DNA of 64,000 nucleotides from Hyparrhenia diplandra (lineage: Eukaryota > Streptophyta > Magnoliopsida > Poales > Poaceae), in the NCBI GenBank assembly GCA_015847255.1, contig JADLZK010012357.1:1-64000 (forward strand). Reading direction: 5' to 3'. The position numbers and the translations under genes were made by a program. Below are positions 34,241 through 45,759 of the stretch, one piece after another. Below the pieces are notes generated by a model. The model ran no database searches and was not told the DNA's origin. It saw only the letters and a program-made list of their open reading frames with translations. Position 1 is the stretch's first letter. Each line of letters opens with the position of its first letter.

Positions 34241-34734
34241 TTTTTATTCTTGAGTTCTGCTCATCATTTGCCTATTATTTGGGAGCTGAGAATTTTTATT
34301 AAAACTATTGTGGTGCGTTTTTCATATCAGGTGGTCTTGTGTTTGCTTTTACTTCATTTTTAGGGCAGTTGAATGATTTTTTTTTCTTTCAAAATTTCTT
34401 CCGTGAGTTTTGGCGATGGTCAATGCACATTCATCAAGAGAGAGATTGAAAGACAGTTTTTCTAACTGACTTTAAAATGAAGAGGAGTCATTAGTCTCAA
34501 TGATCATGTTGTCACTCTATCACCAAAATCACTAATAAACATTGCTAGGTGCCATTTTTCTTACACGGCGCTCAAGTGATAGAGCATCTTCATCCTCCCA
34601 TTGGTACTCTTTCCCATCCTTTGCTCATCTCTTCTGCCATTCAATCATGGTTCTTGATATTTTACGATCTTGTTGTAGTGACATGTGCTAGACTGCTAGT
34701 TGTAGAGATTTTTGGATTTGGTTTTTATTTTGAG

Positions 34735-36178
34735 GAAACTGGAGGCCAAAAAAAAATTCCTACATACTTTTTATTGAAAAATAATCAAAAGGGATTACAA
34801 AAATCCAAATTAAATCAGAAAACAAACAAACAAAGGAAGGCAATTAAAAGAAGGCAGATTACAACGGGTTCTAGATCCATAAATCCAAAACTACAAAAAA
34901 GCCTAGCCATAGCCCTTAGGGAAAAGAATCATTCTTTTGTGAACTTTGCTTTAACCATTGAAGGATTAGGGGAGACGTCTTTGAAAATGAGATCATTTTT
35001 TGTTATCTAGAGGGACCAACACATTAAAATTATAACTATGAAGGATCTTTAATACTTTTTGTGAACTCTGCTGCTTTAACCATTGAAGAATTTAGGAGAC
35101 TCCTTTGAAGATGAGATCATTTCTTTTTATCTAGAGGGACCAACACATTAAAATTATAACTACAAAGGATCTTCAATTCTTTTGTGAACTCTGCTTTAAC
35201 CACTGAAGGATTAGATTAGAGGAGACTCCTTTGAAAATGAGATCATTTCTTGTTATCCAGAGGGACCAACATATTAAAATTATAACTACGAAGAAGACAC
35301 GGTGTGATTGATGTCTGATACAGTCAACTATAGCAAAAATGTCACTCTGATTCTCAATTATGATTCCAAATCAAACTCTAGGATTCCTTAGCAAATTTGC
35401 AGCCTAGGAAAAGATGTTCCATTGTTTCCTCTGTTGCTTCCTGACATAAGACATATTCAAAGGAATTGTATATTCTTTCTTTTTGGAATGTTCCTAATAC
35501 TTAGCCTATCTTTTAGCAACAACAAAAGAAAAACACTTTGTGTTCGGGCAGAAAGTCTTCTAGAGCCATTTGAAAACTTGTGGTATTTGTCTACTATGTC
35601 CCATTAGATATCTGTAGGCTTCTGAAGCTGAGAAAACTCCTGAAACTGAAGACGAAATATCCTGTTGATCTTTTAAAAAAATCTCTAATTGATTGTATAG
35701 GGATTGCAATTGATGAAAAACTTTAGTTGAAAGAGACAGACTGATTGTGTCAAGGGCCTGTTGAGAAAAAAAAATTGCTTATAGAAATTCCTCTATTTTT
35801 ACAAATGTAATCCAATTTCACTGAGTGTTGCTTCCGGTTATCAAACCAAAGTAAGCAAGTTTTACCATTTTGGAATTGCACTAAAGAAGAATTTTTATAA
35901 CAGTGCGGAGTTTGAGGATCTCCCTCCACCAAAAAGATTCTTTTGTTATGTGATTTGGGAGCCTGCCATTTGAGTAGTGTTTTTCCCACACACAAGTGAA
36001 ACTCAAGGGGTGTCCTTTTTGTTGACAAATTTATCCAAATTTCTTAACAGGACAGGAGAGCTTCATTGTGCTTCTTTAAGCTTATGACTCCCAAGCCACC
36101 TTTTTCTTTATTAACACAAACCATTACCCAGGCTGCTTTTGCGGCTTTCTTTGAGTTTTTTACTCCTCTCATCTAGGT
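34735..36178 (-). mobile_element. LINE (non-LTR retrotransposon) 3' remnant
   Basis: Read on the minus strand, broken frames give the C-terminal part of a plant LINE reverse-transcriptase ORF. First comes a KAAWVMVCVNKEKGGLGVIS-like segment (about 36065-36150), then a zinc-binding (zf-RVT) stretch EATEETMEHLFLGCKFAKE (about 35370-35460), then CWSLWITRNDLIFKG (about 35230-35290). Many stops and frameshifts make it dead. Three partial duplications of a 'GAGATCATTT...GAGGGACCAACA' segment occur at 34990-35280. The AT-rich 34241-34734 holds nothing recognisable. The plus-strand ORF 34549-35010 is antisense to it. Confidence 0.75.
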
Positions 36179-36730
36179 ATAGCTATAAATTTGCTAAGGC
36201 TAATGAAGTCCACACACGCGCCATCAAAGTATATATCACAGGCCCCAGTTCAAGGAGCACCGATCCCTCCACAATTTGACTGTTTGATCAGTATCAGAGA
36301 TGATAGAAATGCAGTGACGCCTGTACTTATCTCTTACTCGGTACAACACCATGTGTCATGCGAAGAAAAACAAAGGTCTAAAAGCAAAAGCCGCAGAAAG
36401 TGCAGATAGAACGTCTTCGCTTCCGTACTCGGTGACACACGAGACAGATACTTAAGAAATTTTTTTAGACGCCACCAACCAACTAGGCTGCTACCGCTTA
36501 CTTATGCGGCGTACTTGCCCGTGCACACGCTAGCAGGTTTGAGTTTCGAAGCACCATTTGCATTTGCGCACACGGTAGTTTTTACCGACGACTTGTGCGC
36601 ATTGGAACACGTAATACGCTACCTAGTTGTTTGCTGGTATGTCAACACCGTAATAGCCCGTGACAAAACAAGCTAGGTTTAGGTTTACAACGTAAAGGGT
36701 ACTACGTTCTCAAAAAAACGTAAAGGGTAC
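36179..36730. other. Intergenic, no recognised feature
   Basis: Mixed-composition DNA between the LINE remnant and a Stowaway element. A 72-codon ORF at 36191 has no recognisable domain. Confidence 0.5.
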
Positions 36731-36890
36731 TACTCCGTTCAAATTTGTTAGTCGTTTTAGGATTAAATCAAATGCAATAATAATTCAGTGAATCTGAACT
36801 CATCTATATACAAATACATGCAACATTAAATGAACCTGGACTTTTTAATTTGGGTGCTAGAACGACTAACAAAATGGAACAAAGTAAGTA
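36731..36890. mobile_element. Stowaway-type MITE (160 bp)
   Basis: TACTCCGTTCAAATTTGTTAG at the left pairs with CTAACAAAATGGAACAAAGTA at the right as inverted repeats, with TA at the outer ends as in Tc1/mariner-derived Stowaway MITEs. Confidence 0.7.
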
Positions 36891-36903
36891 GCATATAGTC
36901 AAC

Positions 36904-37081
36904 CAGGGGTGGATCCAAGAGGGAGGGTTGCCGCCTTGCCGGGGCTATAGCCCCTATAAGATTGATTTTTTATTGATCTTCATTACTTAGCCTTAAAATA
37001 CCATTAATGTCTAGCTCCAGCTCTCAATCTTCATATTCAGCCTCACCTTGGTTCTAAACTTGAATCCTAGATATGCCACTG
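36904..37081. mobile_element. hAT-type MITE (178 bp)
   Basis: CAGGGGTGGATCCAAG at the left and ATCCTAGATATGCCACTG at the right form imperfect inverted repeats. Flanks TAGTCAAC and TTGTCAAT are a decayed 8-bp target duplication (6 of 8 match). Confidence 0.65.
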
Positions 37082-37384
37082 TTGTCAATAAACGGTGCGC
37101 TGCAGGACCTGCATGCCTTCACAAGAATACTAGTAGGAAGAAACGACAGGTTGATTTTAGGACCGTACTCCATGGTATCGTGTTTTCTCTCACACCAGAA
37201 CAACATCAGCCACATAAACCATCAGTCCAGCACCAAATACAGTCCCACTCCACCTCATCACCCTCGGCCTTCATTCGAGTTGACAGGTTACCAAAATGGC
37301 AAAATCACGGAGTATATGAAGCCTAAAAACTTGCCCGGCCGTGCAATGCGTGCAACTGCACCTCGACGATCGAAGTCTCGGCGG

Positions 37385-37554
37385 CAGGGGCGGAGCTAAA
37401 GGGGGTCAGGGGTCCACCGACCCCCGTGACCCCATCGTCAGACCCACAGGATGTTAAAAAAACTATTTGTATATAAAATTATAAATGGTTTACAGATTTG
37501 TATATATAATTTTTTTGGTGCACCCCCAATGGTCAACAGCTAGCTCCGCCACTG
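37385..37554. mobile_element. hAT-type MITE (170 bp)
   Basis: Ends CAGGGGCGGAGCTA and TAGCTCCGCCACTG are clear inverted repeats, and CTCGGCGG / TTCGGCGG flank it as an 8-bp target duplication (7 of 8). This is a very common grass MITE type. Confidence 0.85.
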
Positions 37555-37681
37555 TTCGGCGGCTTTGTAACGCCGGCCTGTACGGCGGCCATCCATCTCT
37601 CCGGCCGTACTCTGCTCGGAGATCATGGCTGCGATAAAGAAATGTGTGGCGGCTGCGGCACAAACTGCGCTGCGGCGTGCT

Positions 37682-38073
37682 TACGTGCTCGTCCTCCGCC
37701 GTGTGGCATATGGCAGGCAGCAGGTCATAGGCGAGGATCTGGACTCAGGGCCTGGTTACTTTGTATATGGATATTTTTTTTTTCTTGAATAATATTTGTA
37801 GTTACGCTAGACCATACACAAGGCAGGCATGCATCACATATATTGTTCAATCCAAACATGATCAAATACGGAACATATAGTCATCATGTCAAGATTATAT
37901 AGATGGCCCAAAATTTATCCTGCTATATAGTATACGCTGTAATTTTTGGAGTGTATGCAAAAGATTACTCCACCACGTGTCTCTAAAATTGAACCGGAAG
38001 CCCCAGGCACGTCTCGCCGAGCAGACTAGTCCACACTGCCTCCCTGGCCCACAGCGCCCTTTCTGTTTATATA
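37682..38073 (+). promoter_or_regulatory. CA5 upstream motif and TATA box
   Basis: TACGTGCTCGTCCTC at 37682 matches the block in the other copies. A TATATA box lies at 38068-38073, about 105 bp before the ATG. About 370 bp separate them, more than in CA1-CA3, because of AT-rich sequence at 37770-37970. Confidence 0.45.
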
Positions 38074-38173
38074 TTCGGTGGCGTGGGGGTCTCTTCCCAA
38101 ATCAGCTCAACGGCCAAAAACACAAACCAGCGCGCACGGAGCCGAGGAGGAGGCTACAGTGAGAAAGAAAAGC

Positions 38174-39444
38174 ATGGGTCCATCCTCTCGCCACCTCCGC
38201 GGCCTCACCGCGCTCCTCGCGGCGCTCCTCCTGCTCCTCTCCGCCGCTGTCCCGGCCGCCAGAGGCCAGGAGGAAACCGAGCACGAGGAGGAGTTCAGCT
38301 ACGTGGTCGGCGACGAGAACGGGCCGGAGCACTGGGGCAGCATCAAGGCGGAGTGGGCCAACTGCAGCGCCGGGCGGATGCAGTCCCCCATCGACCTCTC
38401 CCACGAGCGCGTCTCGCTCGTGCGCTCCCTCGGCTACCTCACCCACTCCTACCGCCCCGCTCAGGCATCCATCGTCAACCGCGGCCACGACATCATGGTA
38501 TGTCCGTTTGTGATCGACAACAGCAAGCCTTAGCCGTTCGCTGCTGGTGGTAGTAGGATCATTGATGTCAGGCTGAGTGACTGATTTGTTGCAGGTCAAG
38601 TTCAATGGCGACGCCGGCAGCCTGATGATCAACGGCACGGTGTACTACCTCAAGCAGATGCACTGGCACTCGCCCACCGAGCACACCGTCGACGGCCGCA
38701 GGTACGACATGGAGCTGCACCTGGTGCACGAGAGCTCGGCGAACAAGGCGGCGGTGATCGGCATCCTCTACGAGATCGGCGACGAGGACAAGTTCCTGGA
38801 AGCGCTGGAGCCGTCCATCCACCGGATCGCCGACAGGAAGGACAGGGGAGGAGCCCGTCGGCGTGGTGGATCCGCGGCGCGCGCGGGGCAGGGCCAGCGT
38901 CTACTACCGCTACATAGGCTCTCTCACCACGCCGCCCTGCACCGAGGGGGTCATCTGGACAGTCGTCAGGAGGGTAGGATTTCTTTTCTGAATAAATTTC
39001 TTGACTGATCGATCATGCATCATTGTTAATTTGTTAGGGGTGGTCGGTCGGCATGTGGGTTGGTGAATTCATGGTGATCGATCGATTTCGCTGAGATTTT
39101 GTAGCATTTTTCTGATGCTTTTGAATGTTTTTTGAGCAGGTTCGCACCGTATCCAAACACCAGCTGGAGCTTCTCAGGGAAGCTGTGCACGACGTAAGTC
39201 CATCATCACATCGCTACTAGCTTTTTTTTTCCAAAAGTTTGACCAGCAGGATGCATCTAGCTAGATTCTAGAAGGAGCCAGGAAAGCTGGTTTTAGTTTG
39301 GTTCTCAGCATGACCAAATTTTTGTCGCGCTTGTGTTTACCTACTTTTAATTTCCAGGGCATGGAGAAGAACGCGAGGCCGGTTCAGGATGTGAACAACA
39401 GAGACATCAGCATCTTCCGCCCAAAGCCACGTAGGCACTACTAG
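38174..39444 (+). CDS. Alpha carbonic anhydrase copy 5 (CA5), one frameshift
   Basis: Exons 38174-38497, 38595-38973, 39140-39193, 39358-39444, all GT-AG. Signal peptide 1-31 (LTALLAALLLLLSAAVPAARG); Cys64 with an overlapping NCS sequon; a second sequon NGT at 121; zinc ligands His131, His133 and His150; Glu137. After the DRKDR stretch in exon 2 a G run reads GGGG (38845-38848) where GGG restores the family frame. As given, the frame moves to +1 and ends downstream at about 39008. Past the shift, the other frame continues with VGVVDP, YRYIGSLTTPPCTEG and normal exons 3-4. Here the Thr199-Thr200 pair is complete, unlike CA1-CA4. One homopolymer indel in an otherwise conserved gene could be a recent mutation or an assembly error. 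AATAAA at 39667-39672. Confidence 0.85.
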
Positions 39445-39915
39445 ATCCAGGCTCTCCATGGTCCGTCGGCGTAGTTCGTAGTATCTCAGTGATGCATGAG
39501 CTGAACACCCGTGGATCATTCAGACATTCAGAATAATATAGATATGAGTTAGTACATTCGATTGTTGGATGGATGGTTCAGTGTTGGGGAGAGATGTGTA
39601 CTGTATATGATTGATTGCAGTTTTGTTTTGTAATTCTTTCTACCTCAACTATAGAGGCTAGAGCTAAATAAACAAGGATCGCATTCAGGCCGCTCTTGTA
39701 AAAAAAAAAGGAAAGAAAACTTGTTGATCGGCATGTGGGACTCGAGTTGATTATTGTTGAGTACGACTACTTGACACCTCAAACCTGACTGTCTAATTTA
39801 ACTGGCATGGTCTTTGTAAAAACATAAAAAATTACAAGGATTTAAAAACAAATATTTGAGACCATCAACCAGCTGGATTTGTCTTGTCCCTAGAGAACAA
39901 GAAATGTTTCACGAG
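39445..39915. other. 3' flank of CA5, no gene
   Basis: 3' UTR with AATAAA at 39667-39672, then AT-rich DNA with a short poly-A run at 39700-39709. Nothing else recognised. Confidence 0.5.
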
Positions 39916-40144
39916 TACTCCTCCGTCCCTAAATGTTTATCGCTTGCGGTTCCGAGAAACAACTTTAGCTAAATATATATTTAAAAATATTAATATTTAT
40001 GATACATAGCAAATATTATTGGAAAGATATTTAAATCTAGTTTTTAACAAATTTATTTAAAGATATAAATATCACATATATTTTGTATAAACAAATTTGT
40101 GGCACGAACCCAGACGGCGAGAAAATTTAGAGACGGAGGGAGTA
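39916..40144. mobile_element. Stowaway MITE (about 229 bp)
   Basis: TACTCCTCCGTCCCTAAAT at the left and TTTAGAGACGGAGGGAGTA at the right are inverted, with TA duplicated at each end. Confidence 0.85.
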
Positions 40145-42130
40145 TGTCAGAACTATTGATGTTGTTGGGTAGTAATGCAAGCCAATAACTCCAACAGCAC
40201 CTCCCTCTGTGTTGTTGACGAATCAACCAACAAAGAATGAGACCAACCATAAATTGAGCACAAGAGTTCTTAAAGCTTCATTTATTGATTACCCTTCTGT
40301 CCCCAGCCCTTAACCACCAATCAACTGTAGCAAAGCCAAGTACAGCATGGATGCTGGATCTGGAGCGGGACGAAGGAAACAAGGACACATGCGTGCCAAA
40401 AAAACTGCGTTCCACGACCACAGATCTGACGAACCGGCCGACCTCGCGCCATGTGCCTTGGACCAGTCAGTATAAACAATGTCCAGTTTTCTGAAAAATA
40501 CAATCTCGGGTAGCGTACGGTCTTTTTGTGTTTTTTCAGACCTTGGCCAGAACGCCCATTCTCGTCCTGTATGAACGGCGAAGACAACGGCAAATGCGAG
40601 TGACCGTTGGCGAGAGAGACGACAAATGTGAGTAACCGCGGTTGGTGTGATGGGTGGTAGAAAAATGCAGTCGCGCGCGGTTGGTGCCGCCGGCCGATCC
40701 AAACGACCGCGACGAGTCTCTTCTGAATCTAAACTACGGTGATTGAGTTAAAAAGTGCAGTGGAACACCGCGTCGTCGCGAGTCTCATCTGAACTGAGAG
40801 GTGAACAAGCTCCGTACCTCTGGCCGGTGGTGCTGACGTGCTCGGCGTCGCTGACGACCGACGCCGGCCGACCCGTTTCGGCTTCCCGGTCACTTGTCAA
40901 TTGTCATGTTGGACTTGTGCTGCTCTGGTGATGCGAGCAGACGACTACTAGAGGGAGGCAACCGTCAAGGGGCTCCTGCAGACGCACAAGTCTCTCTCCA
41001 CGACGTGTGGAACGGCAAGGGCACAACGCGGCAGAATTGTCCGTGCTGCTGTGTGAAACACCTCCCCGCCGGTGCTCGATCACGCGGTCGCCGTTCCGGT
41101 TGCGTTAGCGGATCGGTTTTTCTTTCCGAGAACGCGCTTGGCTTGGCACGTAACGTAGCAGATCGTGAGATGTGAGTAGTTCAGCGAATCAGCGGAGGTG
41201 CACTGGAACGGTCTGTGTTCTTGGCGGCAAACTGGTTGGAGGTTTGTAGTAGACAGCAGTCGTAATTGAAAATTCCGATCCACAAAATGGTTTAAAAGGC
41301 GCGTGCTTGAAAATTCCTCGATCCACCAAAGAAATTGGAAAAGAAAGGAGTCGTCGTGATTGACATGGCCTCGGCCCCGGCACGACCGTGTGTGATAAGT
41401 CACGTATGAAGCTGCAAATATATACTTCCACGTATAAAATTTTGGGTTGTTCGTCCAATGGTTTTTGTGACCGTATGATACAAACACTGACTGATAAGAG
41501 CTGGATCAATAAGAACAAGAAGTCATAATCCTGACTCTTATTAACTGCTTCACTACGCTACCATGAGCTCAAGTTTTGGACTGTTGTTTCATCAGTACGG
41601 AAATGTTCCTTGGATTGTTTTGGTCATTGCTGAACACTACTGAATAGATTTCGCTTTTTAGGGCCTGAATTTGTTTTGTTTTTGAGTGGAACTCGTAAAA
41701 ATGCCAACCAAGATCCAACTGGCATTGTCTTTGTTAAGAATAAATAAAAGGCCTAGGATTTCATCCAGCTGGAGTTCTCGTTCTGTGCAGTGCGCCAACA
41801 GCCAAGGTCCACTTTCTTAATCATATCAATCAATCAATCAATCAATCAATGTCTATCAATTAATTAAGTCTAGGAGAGCTCTTAAAAAGTTTATTTGTCT
41901 ATTTCTGATTTCCCTCATGTCCACTTCTCTAAAAGTTTAAAGGTCGTATATGCAAGCCCAGCAAACCATCTTACTCATGCTATCCGGCCCATCTCCTACT
42001 TCCTAAAACCGGCCAAGCTCTGGGCGGTGAAGCTGGCCACGTCACTCACTTTTCCCAGCCGGTTCGATCGGGTGCGCTGACGGGCGCAAATCGTGCGAGC
42101 CCGGTCATTTTGCAAAAAACCCGCTAGACT
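40145..42130. other. Intergenic, no recognised gene
   Basis: About 2 kb with no coding sequence I can support. The open frames at 40310-40702 (-) and 41080-41518 (-) have no domain. An (AATC)n microsatellite lies at 41825-41850. Confidence 0.45.
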
Positions 42131-42706
42131 TCAGCGAAACCACTTTTCAGTCCTCTTCCCTTTCTCTAGTACTCCTTTCTCTCTCTGACGCGGCGGTGCA
42201 CCAGGCAGCTCAGGCGGTGGCGGCAAGACCGATGGCCACGGCGGGCGGAGTGAAGGCGATGGAGCGCCCCTCCTCCATTCCCACTGCGACTTGGACCCCC
42301 ATAAAACCATAGCGCCTCCTCCTCCTGCCGCCATGAACACAGCGCCCAGAGCTTCGTCTCCGCACCACCAGCCTTCTAGGCGGGCGGGCGCCTCCTCCTC
42401 GCCTGCTCCGTCGCGCTGTCTCCGTCTCCAACACCACCCACGCCATGCTTTGGTAAGCCCCACCTGCCCACGCGCCGCCGTCTCCGCTGAATGAAATTGG
42501 TGGGGGGTGCGGGATTGTGACTGCTCTTGGGGGCGTTTTGGTTTTGTCGCAGGTGTCGGAGCTGGAGGGGACGTCACCGCCGTGGTGCTGGTGGCGCCGC
42601 CGCCGCGGCGGCGGCGGCGGCCAAGCTTTCTACTCTTTTGGACGTCGGGGCTCGACGGGATGCTCATCTACTGGGACTTTTTGCCGCGGAGGTGGTGCGG
42701 AAGCTA
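42131..42706 (+). other. GC-rich gene-5'-end-like segment cut by a CACTA element
   Basis: A pyrimidine-rich leader (42150-42185) precedes GC-rich DNA with an open plus-strand frame from about 42189 or 42333 (MNTAPRASSPHH...). This could be a first exon of an ordinary grass gene whose rest is absent or displaced. The sequence resumes at 44644 after the CACTA insertion, but no further exon is recognised. The antisense ORF 42131-42667 is low-complexity Arg/Pro/Ala and not convincing. Confidence 0.25.
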
Positions 42707-44643
42707 CACTACAAAATGACACCCCCTTTTGCAACGCATATATACGGCGTTGCTAGAAGACCATATATATGTTGGCGGGGGTCTATACCAACGCTTCCAA
42801 TATGCGTTGCCTAAAGTGGCGTTGCAAGGATCTACTGCAACACTTATTTATGTGTTGGTAACCCGCACTAATAACCGTTGCAATGTTGCAACGCATAATG
42901 ATTAGCCATGGCAACACTTATATGTGTTGGTACAAACCATGAGCGAATGACTTTTGGCAATTGTTGCAACATATATTGAGTTTGTTGCAACACTTTATAT
43001 GTTGCAAGAAATAAAATTTTCAGCCATGAATATAATAATTACTTATTTTGAGTCAAATATAAAGATATTGCCTTTAATGAGAATTGCAAGACCATACCAT
43101 ACACACAAAATTCACAACCATCTGGTATAAAGAATATGTCGTTTACAATGAGTATCATCCACAAAATTCATGACACAATTTAGACTATACAAGTTCTTAT
43201 GGGAATAAAATATATATCATAACGAGATCCCTCTTAGAGTTGCAGCAGCCCTCCTCTTGTACCACTTAAACTACAAGTAAAATGGACAGTTCATATCCTT
43301 GATATCCTTGTTGACAAACCGCGGATGTTGATTGGTAGCAGTAGCAAGTCTGCAACACAATTCTTTAGCAATATTAGGCTATAATAACAGGTAGTCAATC
43401 CAAAAGTCTCAACTAATTTCACTAATAGGGCGAATCATATATAGCATCAAATAAAATAATTTTTTATGGCACAAAGAGAAAAATCCAAATAGCTCCTACC
43501 TTATTGAATTTGCATGTCACCTCGTCATACAATAGTCTAAAGTGATGTGACTAGACAATATACTACTGTGCTTTGTAGAGTTAGATTATATCAACCTCAG
43601 CACATTGGAGTCATATTGCAATTTCTTTTTAACTATTTTGACTTCGGCAAACCTGCACACAAGAAAATAATTCAGAAGATTTACAGAGAACGTTTAGAGT
43701 ATTCATATGTATGTACTGTTTAATCAAGAAACATACAAAAAAATAGACGAGAAAGCCTGGTATCGACTGAGTCTATAATCATCTGACAGGACATCAGAAA
43801 TAATTTAGTAAATACGAGTGCTGTTAAATAAAAATTGAACTGTCTGTCAGTACTGAGCACATGAAACAAGTGTTTTGATTATCTGTAGTGAGAAATTTTA
43901 GTCATTTCAGGTCCGTCCTAGCTAGAATAAGATAGATTCAATTACGACCAGACAAATACATTTAATTCAGTTAGGCAATTCAGCAAACCTATGGCATGCA
44001 AAATAAATAGACAAGTAAACCACAACTCCGATGGGTACAACTACCAGGAAATAAATTGTGCAAGATAAAATTTTTAATTTGAGCAGAAGAGGGGTAGGAA
44101 GGGGATGAACTCACCCGGATCTATAACTCCAAAACCGCAGCCACAATAATGGCCAAGGTAGGACAATCTTTCAGCGCCTGTTGCAACTAGGTTGGACTTG
44201 ATGATGCACTCACTGGCCGCCATCGAGACAGATCAATGGTGGCAGTTCATGGTCGCACCCATTGGGAACTCCCTCCAGATCGCAAGTCCTGGTGCTCGCC
44301 TATGCTTCATGCCTCCGCTGCTAGAAACCTAGTATCAGTTTCCCTGAAACAATTGTGGCTGGGAGGAAGGATTAGGATACGTACCTGTAGCCGCCAGGGC
44401 CAATGGCTCATCTGCTTAGATCGGATCGGGAAATTTAATAATGTGGAAGGGAGTTACTGCGTGCTCCGTAATTCTGTATATACGAAGTCAAGGCGAGGCG
44501 GGTGGGAAAACTAAATTACGTGGGGGATGGGTGTGGGTGGCCCCGCGCGCGGCAAATGGAATTACTGTGAATCCGTATATTTGGCACGCATAAATCATAT
44601 GTTGTAGCCTATGCGTTGGGAAAGAGGGGTTTGTGTTGTAGTG
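42707..44643. mobile_element. Non-autonomous CACTA (En/Spm-type) transposon, 1937 bp
   Basis: Starts CACTACAAAATGACACCCC and ends GGGGTTTGTGTTGTAGTG, inverted repeats of about 30 bp with the diagnostic CACTA. The 3-bp TSD CTA lies at 42704-42706 and 44644-44646. Sub-terminal GTTGCAACGC / TTGCAACAC motifs recur at least ten times in the first 320 bp and again at the right end. No transposase frame. The interior is AT-rich, with a GC-richer part at 44120-44520. Confidence 0.9.
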
Positions 44644-44977
44644 CTAGGTCTAGGTTGGGCTCCCATCCAGTCAATGGAGCATGATAAGCTCAACCTGCTG
44701 CTTCCTCAATTTTTTGTTGCTCTGGTTATTCTTTATGTTGAGCTGAGAAAAATTGAGATTAAATGTGCCAAAGTGCATGCTTGTGATTTGTTGAAATTTT
44801 CCACATAATTAATATTGGTATCTAATTTACTTTAAATGGACAGTTATGCTACAACTAGTAAGTTGAATATCCATAAAATTGCCAATGGTCTTGGTATTTG
44901 AATCTAATATAGTATAAGTTTCCCATTAGAAAGTACAGAATTCCATTGAAAATTTGTTAATGTTGATTACCTTTTTA

Positions 44978-45295
44978 GGGCTTGTTCGGTTGTGCCAACC
45001 GGATTCAATCCGGTTCCTTTAAAAAATTTGTGTACGGTCAGCCTACTTGAGGGTCATGCGGAGGTTAGATGCAACATAAATCCCCCTCACTTCACCTGGA
45101 ATCAAGCCAGACCACTAGACTGGTGGAACGAATCCTTGCGGATTCTACGTGCAGCTGAACATGCGGAGGCTACGAGCAGCGGAAGAAATCTCGCGGAGGC
45201 ACCCTGCACCTTAGCCACCTCAGTCATCTCTCCGCTTGTAGCTGTGGGTGGATTCGTTCCGCAGGAATGGATCCCTTATACAACCGAACAAGCCC
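44978..45295. mobile_element. Tourist (PIF/Harbinger) MITE, 318 bp
   Basis: GGGCTTGTTCGGTTGTGCC at the left; ACAACCGAACAAGCCC at the right. TTA flanks both ends (44975-44977 and 45296-45298) as the target duplication. The plus-strand ORF of 109 codons inside is a composition artefact. Confidence 0.85.
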
Positions 45296-45759
45296 TTAGT
45301 GTTCCAAACTTACATCCCTGAACTATTATCTCTGATCGAAATAAACACGTAAACCAGAGAAGATCATTGCTAGTAGTTCTGGAGAATTCTTGAGCAAGAT
45401 AAAGGAAGATAAAGCTCCATATATGGAACATACCAACGAAAGATTACAAGCCTGATAACGATTTTGGATGGACGGCGTGTCCTGAAATTAGGAAGATATA
45501 GGTGCTATAGGTCAACCGATCACTTTATATATGACTAAAAAGTTTTACAACTATCCCATTCGTGAGGTTGTGGTAATATGCATTGGCTACAATACCATCT
45601 TGCACAGGGATAAGAAAGTCCGATCCTGAAGGCATTGCAGGCAACAGCGCTGAGCCGCTGACGGATAAAGTAGCCTAACTTTTGCGAGTGATGCCCTGGA
45701 TATACACGGTGCCGCACCGGGCAAACCATACGAACTCTACGTCATCTGTTTCTCCAATC
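45296..45759. other. Intergenic between Tourist MITE and P450
   Basis: 3' flank of the P450 (which reads leftward), AT-rich, no feature recognised. Confidence 0.4.

Noticed and set aside
34549..35010. 153-codon plus-strand ORF
   Set aside because: Antisense to a LINE remnant; the minus-strand reading carries the recognisable reverse-transcriptase tail motifs.
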